This document shows positions 9,484 to 19,090 of a stretch of 36,370 nt of DNA, piece by piece; position 1 is the stretch's first letter, and each line of letters starts with the position of its first letter. The position numbers and the translations under genes were made by a program. The DNA comes from Cytauxzoon felis (taxonomy: Eukaryota > Apicomplexa > Aconoidasida > Piroplasmida > Theileriidae), in the NCBI GenBank assembly GCA_020283715.1, contig JAIQCW010000339.1:1-36370 (forward strand). Reading direction: 5' to 3'. The notes below the pieces were generated by a model, which saw only the letters and a list, made by a program, of their open reading frames with translations, did not search any database and had not been told where the DNA came from.

Positions 9484-11449
9484 ATGGAGAATAATTTAGA
9501 TCATTATCTAAGTGAAGTAGATATCAATTATTTAGAGCTAATTATTAATAATGTATTTAATAGCGAACCAATTTCAGAACAAAGTATCATTAAATTGTGT
9601 GATAAAGCCAAGGAAATATTAATAGATGAAAATAATATACTACCGGTTAGAGCTCCCGTTACAGTCGTAGGAGATATACATGGACAATTATATGACCTCA
9701 AAGAACTATTCAGAATTGCTGGATCGGCCCCAAATGCAAACTTCCTCTTCTTAGGGGACTACGTTGATCGAGGCTACTACTCAGTGGAAAGCGTCACACT
9801 CATTGTAGCACTCAAAGTAAGATATAAAGATAGAGGTATGTACGAATATATAAACATAGTGAGCTTAATACCATTAACGGATTTTTTCCTCTTGTTTATC
9901 ATTCTTTCCCATTGCATGGAGCTCTCCACCTGAGGTCCAATCAGCCTCTCATTCTCTTGCAGACGGCTCTTCCAATTACCTATCCCTCCGCTTCCCTGAG
10001 ATCGCTCTCGGGTAGTCCACTTGAGGTCTCCACCAGAGGTCCAATGACTATACTTCGGCCACGATCTCTGGGAGTGGCTCTACTCTTTAGAGATAGGTAA
10101 GTGGAAGAGGCCTCCACGGCGAGTGGAAGATGTGATGGATTAAGGATAAGTATTGGACATAAAATTGGTGGACAATGGTTTGCTCATTACATTTGCTTGA
10201 TATACATAATATTACAGTATATATAATACGTGGTAATCATGAATGTCGTCAGATAACACAGGTGTATGGATTTTATGACGAATGTTTAAGAAAGTATGGG
10301 AATCCGGGTATATGGAAGTGTTTTACGGGTTTGTTTTAAATATTATATGAATATATTAATTTATTTTAGATTTATTTGATTATTTGCCATTGGCTGCATT
10401 GATTGAGGGGAAAATATTCTGTCCACATGCTGGATTATCACCATCAATAGATTCATTGGATCATGTTCGTAAATTAGATCGGTATATTTATATTATAAAA
10501 TTTAATAATTATATATCCATATAGTATACAAGAAGTACCACATGAAGGTCCAATGTGTGATCTATTATGGAGTGATCCTGAAGATCGTACCGGTTGGGGA
10601 CTCAGCCCTAGAGGTGCCGGATTCACATTCGGTTACGATATCACCAAAGCATTTAATCAAAATAACGGACTCGAACTCATCGCAAGAGCACACCAACTCA
10701 CAATGGAAGTTCGTCTTATCACCAAAGGAACATTGACATTGTGGTTTTTCCAATCCAACTCCTCATTACACTATCCCTTCTCTTCGTCTTGCAGACAGCT
10801 CCTCTATTTATCTCCCCTCGGATTCCCTGAGATCATCCTCGGTACATTTCTATTTTCAAGAACATTTTTTGATAGAATTTCATCATTTCTGGGGAAACTC
10901 ATGGAGATTGTGGAATGAATATTAGATGAATTTCTGATGTTAATATCTCATTGAAAAGGAATTTGATGATTGTATTGAGTTTACTGAATTTCATTAGATT
11001 CTCAGTTATATTCATTGAGATATCCTTACAAACATGGATTTCATCACTTTAGACGTATCTCTGCGAGATTAGATTTTAACCTCAAGTGGAATACCCGTAG
11101 CTGATCTATGGGAGCTGGAAGGGGAGGTAAATGGAAGAGCTGTCTGCAAGACGACATAAGATGGATAACCGTTCACTTTTATAAATATACATATTATAGG
11201 GTTATCAGTGGTCTCAGGATAAGAATGTGGTGACGATATTTTCGGCACCGAATTATTGTTATAGATGTCGTAATCAGGCGGCAATATTGGAGATTGACGA
11301 GAATATGCAATTTACATTGTGGGTTTTAATTTTATGATATAATTTTATAATTCTTTAGTATACAATTCGATCCATCACCGGAACGTGAGACATCTACATC
11401 ATTGGAGAATAATGATTATTTATCGGGTGATTTAAAATATATAAATTAA
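9484..11449 (+). CDS. PP2A-type serine/threonine phosphatase catalytic subunit, 322 aa
   Basis: Metal-dependent PPP-family phosphatase. Exons: 9484..9835, 10218..10328, 10370..10481, 10525..10708, 11200..11318, 11359..11449; all joins are GT-AG and in frame. Motifs in order: GDIHGQ (63-68), GDYVDRG (91-97), [50 protein letters not shown] and SAPNYCYR. These track closely with the PP2A catalytic subunit rather than PP1 or calcineurin. The conserved PP2A C-terminal TPDYFL is replaced by a tail ending GDLKYIN, so carboxyl methylation of a terminal Leu is not expected; this leaves PP2A-like versus divergent PP4/PP6 open. Introns 2, 3 and 5 are 40-43 nt; introns 1 and 4 (382 and 491 nt) are the two holding modular elements. 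Confidence 0.9.
9908..10142 (-). repeat. Modular element 10 (PP2A intron 1)
   Basis: CCATTGCATGGAGCTC, CCACCTGAGGTCCAATC, CTTGCAGACGGCTC, then a CTCCGCTTCCCTGAGATCG arm first and a TCTTTAGAGATAGG arm last, so antisense to the gene. It ends in GCCTCCACGGCGAGTGG. Confidence 0.9.
10748..11166 (+). repeat. Modular element 11 with a 220-bp internal extension (PP2A intron 4)
   Basis: Left arm at 10748-10845 (CTTGCAGACAGCTCC, CCTCGGATTCCCTGAGATC), right arm at 11072-11166 (CCTCAAGTGGAATACCCG, CTGTCTGCAAGACG). Between them, about 10870-11070 matches the reverse complement of 26700-26905 next to another element, so this segment travels with the repeat. Confidence 0.82.
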
Positions 11450-11482
11450 ATAATAGGATAAATTTTTTTTCTTAAAATAATT

Positions 11483-13243
11483 TTATAATCCTTTAGATAT
11501 TAAATGTGCTTTATATAGTGCAATTTCTTTTTTATTATTATCTTCTTCTGTATTTCCATTGAATAATTGTTTGATTTTATCTACTGACATGTCTAGAAAT
11601 TTGGAAAATTTATTTTTATCTTTATCAACAAGTAATGGTTGACATTCTGATAATGACCTTTTAGGCATTAAATATACATCCGATTCCTCAGCAAATTTAA
11701 CATTATTTTTTAATATACCACTAGTCGATCTATCAATATTCGATGTACTCGATCTATTCATAACATGCGATTTATCCTTAAATAATTTCAATCTATCCTT
11801 CATCAAGCGCATATATACTATCGTCTTCTTAAAATCATCCTCTAATGCATCCTTAGAACTCTGCAATACACGCAATTTCTCCATCAAACGCTTATTCTCA
11901 CGATAATAATACCCATCTGAAGGCACACTCGAAGTCGAATCAATCATTCCACCTGAAGTCCTGCCGTCAGCTTCTCTATTTACTTCTCCCTCCGCTTCCC
12001 TGAGATCAGCTGCGGGTAATCCACTTGAGGTTACATCCTTATTATCTTCGACATCGCCACGATCTCCGGGAGTGGCATTACTCTTTAGAGATAGGTAATT
12101 AAGAGAGCTGTCTGCAAGACCAACGGTGGTTGTAACCTCAGGTGGAGGACGAATAGAGGTTGTAACTTCAGGTTGCTGTGGAACAATGACATCAGTCTTG
12201 TAAGTGGGTGATGACTGGTTGTTTAAGTTTTCGGTAATTAGTTGATCGAGTTGTTCGTGAACTTTAATTAGATGTTTTTGTACAGATTGTATGAATTCTA
12301 CAGAATTTGTGAATTCTACATTACAATGACCATTAATGATATCGATTAAACGATCCTTAAGACATAAATTTATTCCATTTATCCATTGCACGTGTGTATC
12401 AATCAAATCTAAATGATCACATGTTATTGTTGTATTAACACCAATCGATCTCGAACCATTGGATAAAGATGTCATATTATGAGGTGTATTATTATATGTA
12501 CTCTGATTACTAGATATTGTATCATCACCCTTACATTCAATATGTTTGCTATATGATAAGTCAGTATCCTGTTCTTCCGGGTTGTAATAATAATCTACAG
12601 GGGTAATATCACACGAAGTACTACCATCAACTGCTCCAGTTAAAGTCTTCCCACTTGATATCCTGCCGTCAGCTCCTTTATTTACCTCACCTCGACTCCC
12701 ATAGATCGTCTCGGATACATCGCCACGATCTCCGGGAGTGGTTCTACTCTTTAGAGATATGTAATTAGAAGAGGCATCTGCAAGAGGATGAGAAGTTGTA
12801 CCTATATTTCCACGACGAGTTGTGGTATGGCCGTTTGATTTGTTTAATTTAACTCCAAGCCTGTACAGAATTTGGTTACGCAATTCTTCGATTTCGTTAT
12901 TTGGTACGATGATACTATGCCAATTACAATCGTCAGATTCTGACTGTTCGGTACTGGTACGATCGGTGGTTTGTATATTTGATATATCGTCATTGGCCTT
13001 ATTGACATTTAGGGGTGTAAAATCACTAATCGTATTGACGCTGGAATATTCAACATTTTGTTCATTACACCACCACTTAAATTCATTTTTATTCTCTAAG
13101 TAATTGTCACATTTATATGGAGAAGCATCATCATATTTAACATCACCACCAAATCTTGGTGATGATTCACACTTCATACCTCCTTCAACATCACTAAATT
13201 CTGAATCTATATAACCAGCAGTAGTTTCCAAATTATAATACAT
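11483..13243 (-). CDS. Coiled-coil protein of unknown function with two in-frame repeat insertions, 586 aa
   Basis: Long single-exon ORF, ATG to TAA. The N-terminal half is acidic and Asn/Ser-rich, low complexity. Around residues 270-350 is a helical segment (DLIDTHVQWINGINLCLKD and following), and around 455-505 a clear coiled coil (NKRLMEKLRVLQSSKDALED). The C-terminus is basic and helical. No family was recognised. Two modular elements are read through in frame, at about residues 150-200 and 356-432, both giving the peptide with SLKSxxTPGDRGD and, in the second, ADLREAEGEVNREADGR. The inserts fall between, not inside, the predicted helices, as expected if tolerated in linkers. Splicing them out cannot be excluded without RNA data. 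Confidence 0.72.
   Translation of the reverse strand: MYYNLETTAGYIDSEFSDVEGGMKCESSPRFGGDVKYDDASPYKCDNYLENKNEFKWWCNEQNVEYSSVNTISDFTPLNVNKANDDISNIQTTDRTSTEQSESDDCNWHSIIVPNNEIEELRNQILYRLGVKLNKSNGHTTTRRGNIGTTSHPLADASSNYISLKSRTTPGDRGDVSETIYGSRGEVNKGADGRISSGKTLTGAVDGSTSCDITPVDYYYNPEEQDTDLSYSKHIECKGDDTISSNQSTYNNTPHNMTSLSNGSRSIGVNTTITCDHLDLIDTHVQWINGINLCLKDRLIDIINGHCNVEFTNSVEFIQSVQKHLIKVHEQLDQLITENLNNQSSPTYKTDVIVPQQPEVTTSIRPPPEVTTTVGLADSSLNYLSLKSNATPGDRGDVEDNKDVTSSGLPAADLREAEGEVNREADGRTSGGMIDSTSSVPSDGYYYRENKRLMEKLRVLQSSKDALEDDFKKTIVYMRLMKDRLKLFKDKSHVMNRSSTSNIDRSTSGILKNNVKFAEESDVYLMPKRSLSECQPLLVDKDKNKFSKFLDMSVDKIKQLFNGNTEEDNNKKEIALYKAHLISKGL
11947..12175 (-). repeat. Modular element 12, exonic and in frame
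   Basis: Inside the minus-strand coiled-coil gene. Read on the coding strand it runs PPEVTTTVGLADSSLNYLSL then KSNATPGDRGD, a short spacer, and LPAADLREAEGEVN. No stop across about 230 nt. Confidence 0.9.
12648..12795 (-). repeat. Modular element 13, exonic and in frame
   Basis: Second copy in the coiled-coil gene, shorter. Peptide: SNYISLKSRTTPGDRGD then SRGEVNKGADGRISSG; the ADLREAE part is missing but the frame is kept. Confidence 0.88.
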
Positions 13244-13445
13244 TTTCGTTCCAATAAATATTTAGTATCAAAATTGTAGACATACCCAAATGCACCTATA
13301 AGCACTTTGTCTAATTCAAGTAGACAACTAATCACAGACAACAGATACGACACAGGGAATTCTAGAAACAATCCACACAGATTTTTACGTATACTTTAAC
13401 AATATATATCCTTCTTCATACTTTAGATCCTTTCACATGGTCGAC

Positions 13446-13698
13446 TTCCACTTGAGGTCCAATCCTCTGTTCCACTCGCCGTGGAGGCCCCTCTATTTAC
13501 TTCCCCCTCCGCTTCCCTGAGATCAGCTATGGGTATTCCACTTGAGGTTACGTCCATACCTTCATCATCGCCACGATCTCTGGGAGTGGCTCTACTCTTT
13601 AGAGATAGGTAAATAGAAGAGCTGTCTGCAAGACAACCTCAGATGGAAGTGGAAGATGAGGTTGTAACTTCAGTTGGAGAGCTATCTGCAATACAATG
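13446..13698 (-). repeat. Modular element 14 (intergenic)
   Basis: CCACTTGAGGTCCAATCC, CCACTCGCCGTGGAGGCCC, CTCCGCTTCCCTGAGATCAG, CTCTTTAGAGATAGG, CTGTCTGCAAGAC. Located upstream of the coiled-coil gene and downstream of the membrane protein gene, both on the minus strand. Confidence 0.9.
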
Positions 13699-13785
13699 GA
13701 AATTTTGAATGGAATAGAAATTTATACAATCTTTGATAATATACACCTTGTTCGAGATGATTCTTTGTAAATATATGAGATATTA

Positions 13786-14412
13786 TTAATCTCCTTTAGC
13801 TGAATCGTTTGACAACTTTAAATATAAGAACATTACAAATGATGATACTAGATGCCCAAATGAAATTGAAATATAATGGGAGATTGGGAACTGTGCGTAT
13901 ATCTGGTACCAATCAAGTATATATAGGTAGTTACCAATGGTATAACCTATTATCGATATAACTGTATAATAGACAATGACTTTTGGGAGTGATTGACTAA
14001 TATTTGTACTAGGATAGTATATAAAATGTATAAATTTGCCGAAAATATGACTACAGAATAATGTTATATTCAATAATTGATATAATAAATACGATAATTT
14101 GAAACTAGTAGTTAATATAAAACCGATAAAAATTAGAAATAAATATATTAACATGTATAATTTTACCTTTTCTTTAAATTTATACCGCAATATATCATCA
14201 TGTCTATCCATAAAAGTACCATATGGAATCAAAATCAAATTTATAAATATCATAACATATACTACATAAATATAAATATTTGTTATTTTTTCAACTTCTA
14301 ATTCAACACCTCTCTCATAATTTGCTGTTAATACCATATATCCTATCAATATAAAATCGATGATACCATATACCAAATCATATTTTGATAATCTATACAA
14401 ATAATACTCCAT
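13786..14412 (-). CDS. Multi-pass membrane protein, 208 aa, unknown
   Basis: Single exon. Five or six hydrophobic segments: around 13-30 (VYGIIDFILIGYMVL), 44-64 (IYIYVVYVMIFINLILIP), 84-106, 108-128, 145-165 and 180-202. A short basic loop (FKEKVK) precedes the third. Rich in Tyr and Ile, as expected for an AT-rich genome. No diagnostic motif of a transporter or enzyme was seen. The stop lies about 90 bp from modular element 14. Confidence 0.7.
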   Translation of the reverse strand: MEYYLYRLSKYDLVYGIIDFILIGYMVLTANYERGVELEVEKITNIYIYVVYVMIFINLILIPYGTFMDRHDDILRYKFKEKVKLYMLIYLFLIFIGFILTTSFKLSYLLYQLLNITLFCSHIFGKFIHFIYYPSTNISQSLPKVIVYYTVISIIGYTIGNYLYILDWYQIYAQFPISHYISISFGHLVSSFVMFLYLKLSNDSAKGD

Positions 14413-14579
14413 AGTTTACAATAACACATAATATACACAAATACAATTATATTAACATAAAATTTATACTCGCAACAATATTACAAATTACACAATTAAT
14501 TATTACACCCGATGGATCTCATAACCAAGAGACTTTACACAGGTAGATCATATCTACTACACCTTATTTTATACCTTCC

Positions 14580-14918
14580 TTGCCACTCGACCTTCCACCT
14601 GAGGTCTATCTTTTCCATTGCATGGAGCTCTTCTATTTACCTTCCTCTAAAGAGTAGAGCCACTCCCGGAGATCGTGGCATTATAATCTGTTCTTTCGGG
14701 TAGACACAATCTTACGTTCTTCCGGGTAGAATTCCTGTTCTTAGTGGTTGCAATTCTATGTTTCTCCGGGTTGACATCGCCACGATCTCTGGGAGTGGCT
14801 TTACTCTTTAGAGGAAGGTAAATAAAAGAGGCCTCCACGGCGAGTGGAAAAGAGAGTAGGATTGGACTTCAGATGGATGCCGAGTGGAAAGACTTCAGGT
14901 GTAGAGCTCTTTACAAGA
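14580..14918 (+). repeat. Modular element 15 (intergenic)
   Basis: Symmetrical copy: CCACCTGAGGTC, CCATTGCATGGAGCTC, CTCTAAAGAGTAGAGCCAC, GATCGTGGC, then TTCTTCCGGGTAGAC-type units, then the inverted core (CGCCACGATCTC, TACTCTTTAGAGG) and GCCTCCACGGCGAGTGG. Both arms are of the TCTAAAGAG type. Confidence 0.88.
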
Positions 14919-14944
14919 TAAAGAGAAGATGGAGAAGACGGTGA

Positions 14945-17917
14945 TTAATCTTTTTTCCATTTGGTGATTTGATTTGTGACTTCAATGGTATCGAGTTCCT
15001 GATTTATGTTGTTGAGGTTGTATAATTAATTACCTCGAATGTATTTGGCATGAAGTTTGGATTAAGGAAGTCATGTTCGATATTGAATAGGTGATCATCG
15101 AGATCATTTAATTTGAGATAACTATTGATGAGAATTTATAGTGTGATTATTGAAAGTATAAATTAACGTACTGCGATGATTCGAGTACATTATATAACAA
15201 TTCACAACCAGCTTTAGTTATAAATAATAAAACTTCATTCCTAAACTATAAATCATTATAACAAGTCTAAAACACCCAGAAACTATTTATGGGAGGTGTA
15301 AGGGGAAGTAAATATGGAAGCTGTCTGCAAGACGAATGAAGTATCTAATCTTCCACTCGCCGTGGTGGCATCTTCCAATTATCTATCTCTAAAGATTATA
15401 GCCACTCCCAGAGATCGTAGCGATAAATATTTCAACTCTTAGAATTAGCAGGTTCTTTATGAGTTGTATGTTAACCAACTCCATTAGCTTTAGCACTATT
15501 GAATTTGTCTATAGCTTCATTTATAGGATCCTTAATATCTGATGCTGTAATTTCTCCACCATTAATATCAGTAGCGGTGATCCCATCGGCTGAGTTCTTA
15601 ACTGCGGCAAGAGCAGTCTTAGCAGCTCCACCTTTACCAGGATCAGTGCTGGTATCTTTAAAATCTTCACCCGTAGTTATTGCAGTAACTGCAGATTTAG
15701 CAGCATCAATTTTACCTTTAACTCTATTAAGTTTATCTCTATTAGTTTGAGCAGATCGATCAGTGAGGCCATTTATAGCCTCCTCAACCTTATCTTCCGC
15801 TACTTTTAATTTAGCGAGTACAAAACCCTTGACATCAATACCAAATTTATCTACAAATTGTCCATAATTCCCTGGACCATAGCAAGCTTAATAATTCAAA
15901 ATTAAATCATATAACAGTTCCCTGTCTATTAATCCTGAACATTTCATTCCCAAAAAGAGTTTTAAGTCCAGTGGTGTTGAATGGATTACTCTGGTCATTT
16001 TTGTCTATAAGTCTCCACCATTCATTTCCTATCGCATAATATTTATGAGGTTTAGTACTATCACTGGTTTGAAGATATGCAAATAATGGTCTTTCAAGGT
16101 TACTTGTCTCATAATACACTTTAAATGGTTTATTACTATCAATAGTTATATTACTGGTGTCAAATCCTTTCAATTCTATTCCTTTAAATTTGAATTTCAC
16201 ATTATTATTAATAGCGTTATCAGGCTTATGCTCATATGCCACATATCCTTGTACATCGGTGCTCTTCGCAACAGTAATAGTTTTCGAAGAGCCACTTGGA
16301 CCAGTTGTATAACTACCATTGCTTACACCTCTTTCATTAGTCTTCTCAATATGAATAACGTCCTTTTCAATAGCCTGATCATTGAGTTTATCGAGATGCA
16401 TTAATATATCATTTTTATCGGTATCAGGATCCTTATCATTAAGAGTAGTTTCTTGGGACCAATTTGTACTGTCAGCATCACTGAGATTACCGTTTTTAAA
16501 ATATTTCCATTCATTAGGAGTATTACTTCCTGTCGCTACGCATATCAAAAGTGGTACATCGTTGTTATTGAATCTATAGTAATATACATAGACATAATGG
16601 ACATTGCTATCAGCACCATTTAAAGTTATATTATTACTTCCATTTTTATATGAAACACTAGACATCTTCTTATAATTATTGCCGGTACCCTGCACCTTAT
16701 GTTTATAACACGTATATCCAAACTTGGGTTCATTATTTTTCAAAAAAACTTTAACTTTATCACTTGTACCACTAGTATACTCAGCACTCGTCTGATCGAT
16801 TTTTATTTCAACATTAGAAGCATCAGTACTATCTGGAGTACCTAGATTATCAGTTCCATCAGTTTCTGGTTTCATTTGCATCACTTCGTTCTACACCACA
16901 ATGAAATTGCCATTCATTTACAATTAGTTATAACTGCATCCTGATGAGTACCTGCATAACCACCACTTGTAACTAACCACTTGAAGTAGCAGGATTAGTA
17001 TCATTCCAACCTGGAGCTAGATTCTGTTGTACTTTTGGACTTTCTGCGATATTTCGTGCAGAGTCCGTTCTTCCGGGTAGACATATTTTCGTTCCTCCGG
17101 GTAGAATTTTTCTGTTCTTAGGAGTTGAAATCGCCACGATCTCCGGGAGTGGCATCACCCTTTAGGGATAGGTAATTGGAAGAGCTCTCTGCAAGAGAAG
17201 GAGAGGTTGGACCTCAGGTTGAGTAGAAAATGGTGTATCATATATCCAGTAGCCATTACTTCTTTTGTTTACTTCCCATTGGACTCCCATATATCGTTTC
17301 AGGTTGTTATTTAAACAAACTTGGAAGCATTTTTTGACATTCTTGGTTAGGAATTCGAAGTTGATCTGGAAAATGATAAAGTATTGAGAATGAACGTACG
17401 GTACAGACAAAGAATTTATTATTATTATTGGGATTGAATATTTTAATGATATCATCATTGATAGTATTATCTTTACCACTGATTTTAATATCATTTTCAT
17501 CTAATCGTGTATTAATTTGATAATAACCTAAGATTTCTAATCCATGAAGTAGACAATACTCATTGACCTATAATTTATTGGTATAAGTAAATTAATATTA
17601 ATAGTAAACTATACAATTAATGATGATACTTTAGCAATATGTGGTATAGAATGTGTATGTACTAATGGTATAACATCATAACATACAGCTACTTCATTTA
17701 ATGAATTATCAATAGGTCTATCAATCAATTTAAAATCATTTACATCTTCAAACTCTAATAATTTAGATCTATGCTCTTTATAATAATCAGCAGATAATGA
17801 AGAATCTTTAGGTAAATACTGACCCAAAAATAAACCACATACACGCTCTTGAGGATATTTTGAACCATGCGATATTGGTTTAACCAATGAATTACTATTA
17901 AAAATTACATTCAACAT
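14945..17917 (-). CDS. EMC8/EMC9-like ER membrane complex subunit, 243 aa, six exons
   Basis: Peripheral subunit of the ER membrane protein complex, which inserts tail-anchored and multi-pass proteins; it has an MPN-like fold without metalloprotease residues. Exons on the minus strand: 17917..17615, 17567..17400, 17365..17321, 15245..15172, 15121..15034, 14998..14945. Phases agree at every GT-AG junction. Family signals: HGSKYPQERVCGLFLG near the N-terminus, DVIPLVHTHSIPHI, VNEYCLLHGLEILGYYQ, and near the end LDDHLFNIEHDFLNPNF, matching the family's LDDIRxDWxN. Four introns are only 34-50 nt; intron 3 is about 2,075 nt and holds two modular elements and species-specific ORFs on the same strand. 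The start of exon 4 could shift a few bases; the rest is firm. Confidence 0.8.
15290..15428 (+). repeat. Modular element 16 (EMC8/9 intron 3, 3' side)
   Basis: ATGGGAGGTGTAAGGGGAAG and CTGTCTGCAAGACG, then CCACTCGCCGTGGTGGC, CTCTAAAGATTATAGCCAC and GATCGTAGC. Begins about 45 nt upstream of exon 4 on the coding strand. Confidence 0.85.
15471..15887 (-). pseudogene. Start-less ORF, Ala/Lys-rich helical protein fragment, 138 codons
   Basis: An open frame without an ATG reads YGPGNYGQFVDKFGIDVKGF, then a helical Ala/Lys/Asp-rich run ending FNSAKANGVG and a stop. The composition is visibly less AT-rich than neighbouring genes. It follows the ORF ending at 15907 with only a stop and a few bases between, in a different frame. 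It is best read as a broken or unspliced part of one species-specific gene inside EMC8/9 intron 3. I do not recognise the family. Confidence 0.45.
15907..16881 (-). CDS. Species-specific piroplasm family ORF nested in EMC8/9 intron, possibly a pseudogene, 324 aa
   Basis: Open frame from ATG at 16881 to TGA. There is no signal peptide and the frame is open back to a TAG that could be an intron acceptor, so an upstream exon may be missing. Two related domains are visible: one with GYTCYKHKVQGTGNNYKK, VHYVYVYYYRFNNNDVPLLI and a WKYFKNG strand, and another with GYVAYEHKPDNAINNNVKF, FKVYYETSNLERPLFAYLQT and YYAIGNEWWRLIDKND. This style recalls the large surface or secreted families of Theileria equi; that is from memory of family appearance, not a search. 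The last residues after FGNEMF look like a frameshifted tail. It lies wholly within EMC8/9 intron 3 on the same strand, flanked by modular elements. Confidence 0.6.
   Translation of the reverse strand: MQMKPETDGTDNLGTPDSTDASNVEIKIDQTSAEYTSGTSDKVKVFLKNNEPKFGYTCYKHKVQGTGNNYKKMSSVSYKNGSNNITLNGADSNVHYVYVYYYRFNNNDVPLLICVATGSNTPNEWKYFKNGNLSDADSTNWSQETTLNDKDPDTDKNDILMHLDKLNDQAIEKDVIHIEKTNERGVSNGSYTTGPSGSSKTITVAKSTDVQGYVAYEHKPDNAINNNVKFKFKGIELKGFDTSNITIDSNKPFKVYYETSNLERPLFAYLQTSDSTKPHKYYAIGNEWWRLIDKNDQSNPFNTTGLKTLFGNEMFRINRQGTVI
16914..17050 (-). pseudogene. Fragments of the same species-specific family
   Basis: Two short peptides in different frames: VQQNLAPGWNDTNPATSSG ending at a stop near 16973, then TSGGYAGTHQDAVITNCK ending at 16914. 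They read like one protein interrupted by a frameshift. They sit just upstream (coding sense) of the ORF at 16881. Confidence 0.35.
17062..17304 (-). repeat. Modular element 17 (EMC8/9 intron 3, 5' side)
   Basis: GTTCTTCCGGGTAGAC, GTTCCTCCGGGTAGA and GTTCTTAGGAGTTGA units, then CGCCACGATCTCCGGGAG, a CCTTTAGGGATAGG arm, CTCTGCAAGAG and CCTCAGGTTGAG. A degraded piece with ACTTCCCATTGGACTCCC follows up to exon 3. Confidence 0.82.
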
Positions 17918-18055
17918 TTATTAATCTCTAAAAAATACATATAATTAATACAATGTCCATACATATCCAGACAAACACCATAACATCCATCAACCACACC
18001 CAGAAGCCAGAGTAATGGATAGCTGATATATAATACACCACATTTCATATATTCT

Positions 18056-18335
18056 ACTCGATGTTCCAACGTATGTCCAATTTACCTCTCTTTGTCTTGC
18101 AGATAGCCCTTCCACCGAGGTCCATCCTGCCGTCAGCTTCTCTAATTACCTATCTCTAAAGAGTAAAGCCACTCCCGGAGATCGTGGTGAAGGTAGAGGT
18201 AGTGATTGGACCTCAAGTGGAACCCGAAAGTGATCTACGGGAACTTGAGGGGGAAGTAAATAGAGAAGCTGACGGCAGGAATGTAACCTCAAGTAGAACA
18301 GCGAGTGAAAAATAGGAGGAGCTGGACATCAAGCG
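18056..18335 (+). repeat. Modular element 18 (intergenic)
   Basis: CTTGCAGATAGCCC, CCACCGAGGTCC, CTGCCGTCAGCTTC, CTCTAAAGAGTAAAGCCAC, GATCGTGG; right arm GATCTACGGGAACTTGAGGG, CTGACGGCAGG, CCTCAAGTAGA. Confidence 0.88.
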
Positions 18336-19090
18336 GACATTCACCCCCAAGACAATGAGACGTTATATTTACAAGTGGTAAGGCGTAGTTTTTTGGACAT
18401 TATGCGGAGCATTCATAAGTGTACTACGACTCAGTCACTGTGCATCTCTTGATAGATCTTCAAGGTGAGTAGCAGCATGTATACTTCAAAATTATATTGG
18501 AGTATAAATTACTGTAATTTATTAACAATAGGGATATGAATATAGAGATTGAATATTGATGAAATCTGAGGGTGTATTTAAAACAATTGAAATTTAGGGG
18601 TAAAAATTTTAATGTGTAAATTTCTAGGTAGATAAATGCATTAGTAATAGTTATAGTAAGAATTTAAGTTGATATGTTTATTAATGTATTGATAATAATA
18701 TATGTATATTTGATATTATGTCCTTAATATAGAGGTATATGAGCCCCATCAGGTAGTAATATAATGGATGGTTTGTTAGGTGAGGGTATGTGATACTATG
18801 GATTTAATATAAATAAAGGCGATTATGTTGTATTATGATTTTATATATTATTGTAATATTGTAATAAGTGTTAAAGCTTATAATTTTGGAATATATTTCG
18901 TTAGGAATCTATGATTGATATGGATTCTGTCTTTGTTTTGTATATTACTTTAGAATAGAGGTGATAATAAATTTAAATATATATAAATTAATTGTTTAAA
19001 GAATTTTTTTTTCGGATTTGTATGTTTCGTTTATATAGAGGTGGTGGTACGAGTATAGGATTATTATTGAATTGTTTATATTTTGGTAGA
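18336..19090. other. Intergenic region upstream of PP2C
   Basis: The part at 18340-18480 is less AT-rich and carries short open stretches on both strands with a GTGAGTAG donor-like site at about 18464; no product could be assigned. The rest, to the PP2C start, is very AT-rich and looks like 5' untranslated region or promoter. No tRNA or other RNA gene was recognised. Confidence 0.4.

Noticed and set aside
15499..15750. Plus-strand ORF rich in Ala/Val/Ser
   Set aside because: It is the antisense of the Ala/Lys-rich minus-strand frame, which reads as a sensible helical protein.
18340..18480. Possible small exon upstream of PP2C
   Set aside because: Open stretches exist on both strands but neither gives a start, acceptor and recognisable product.
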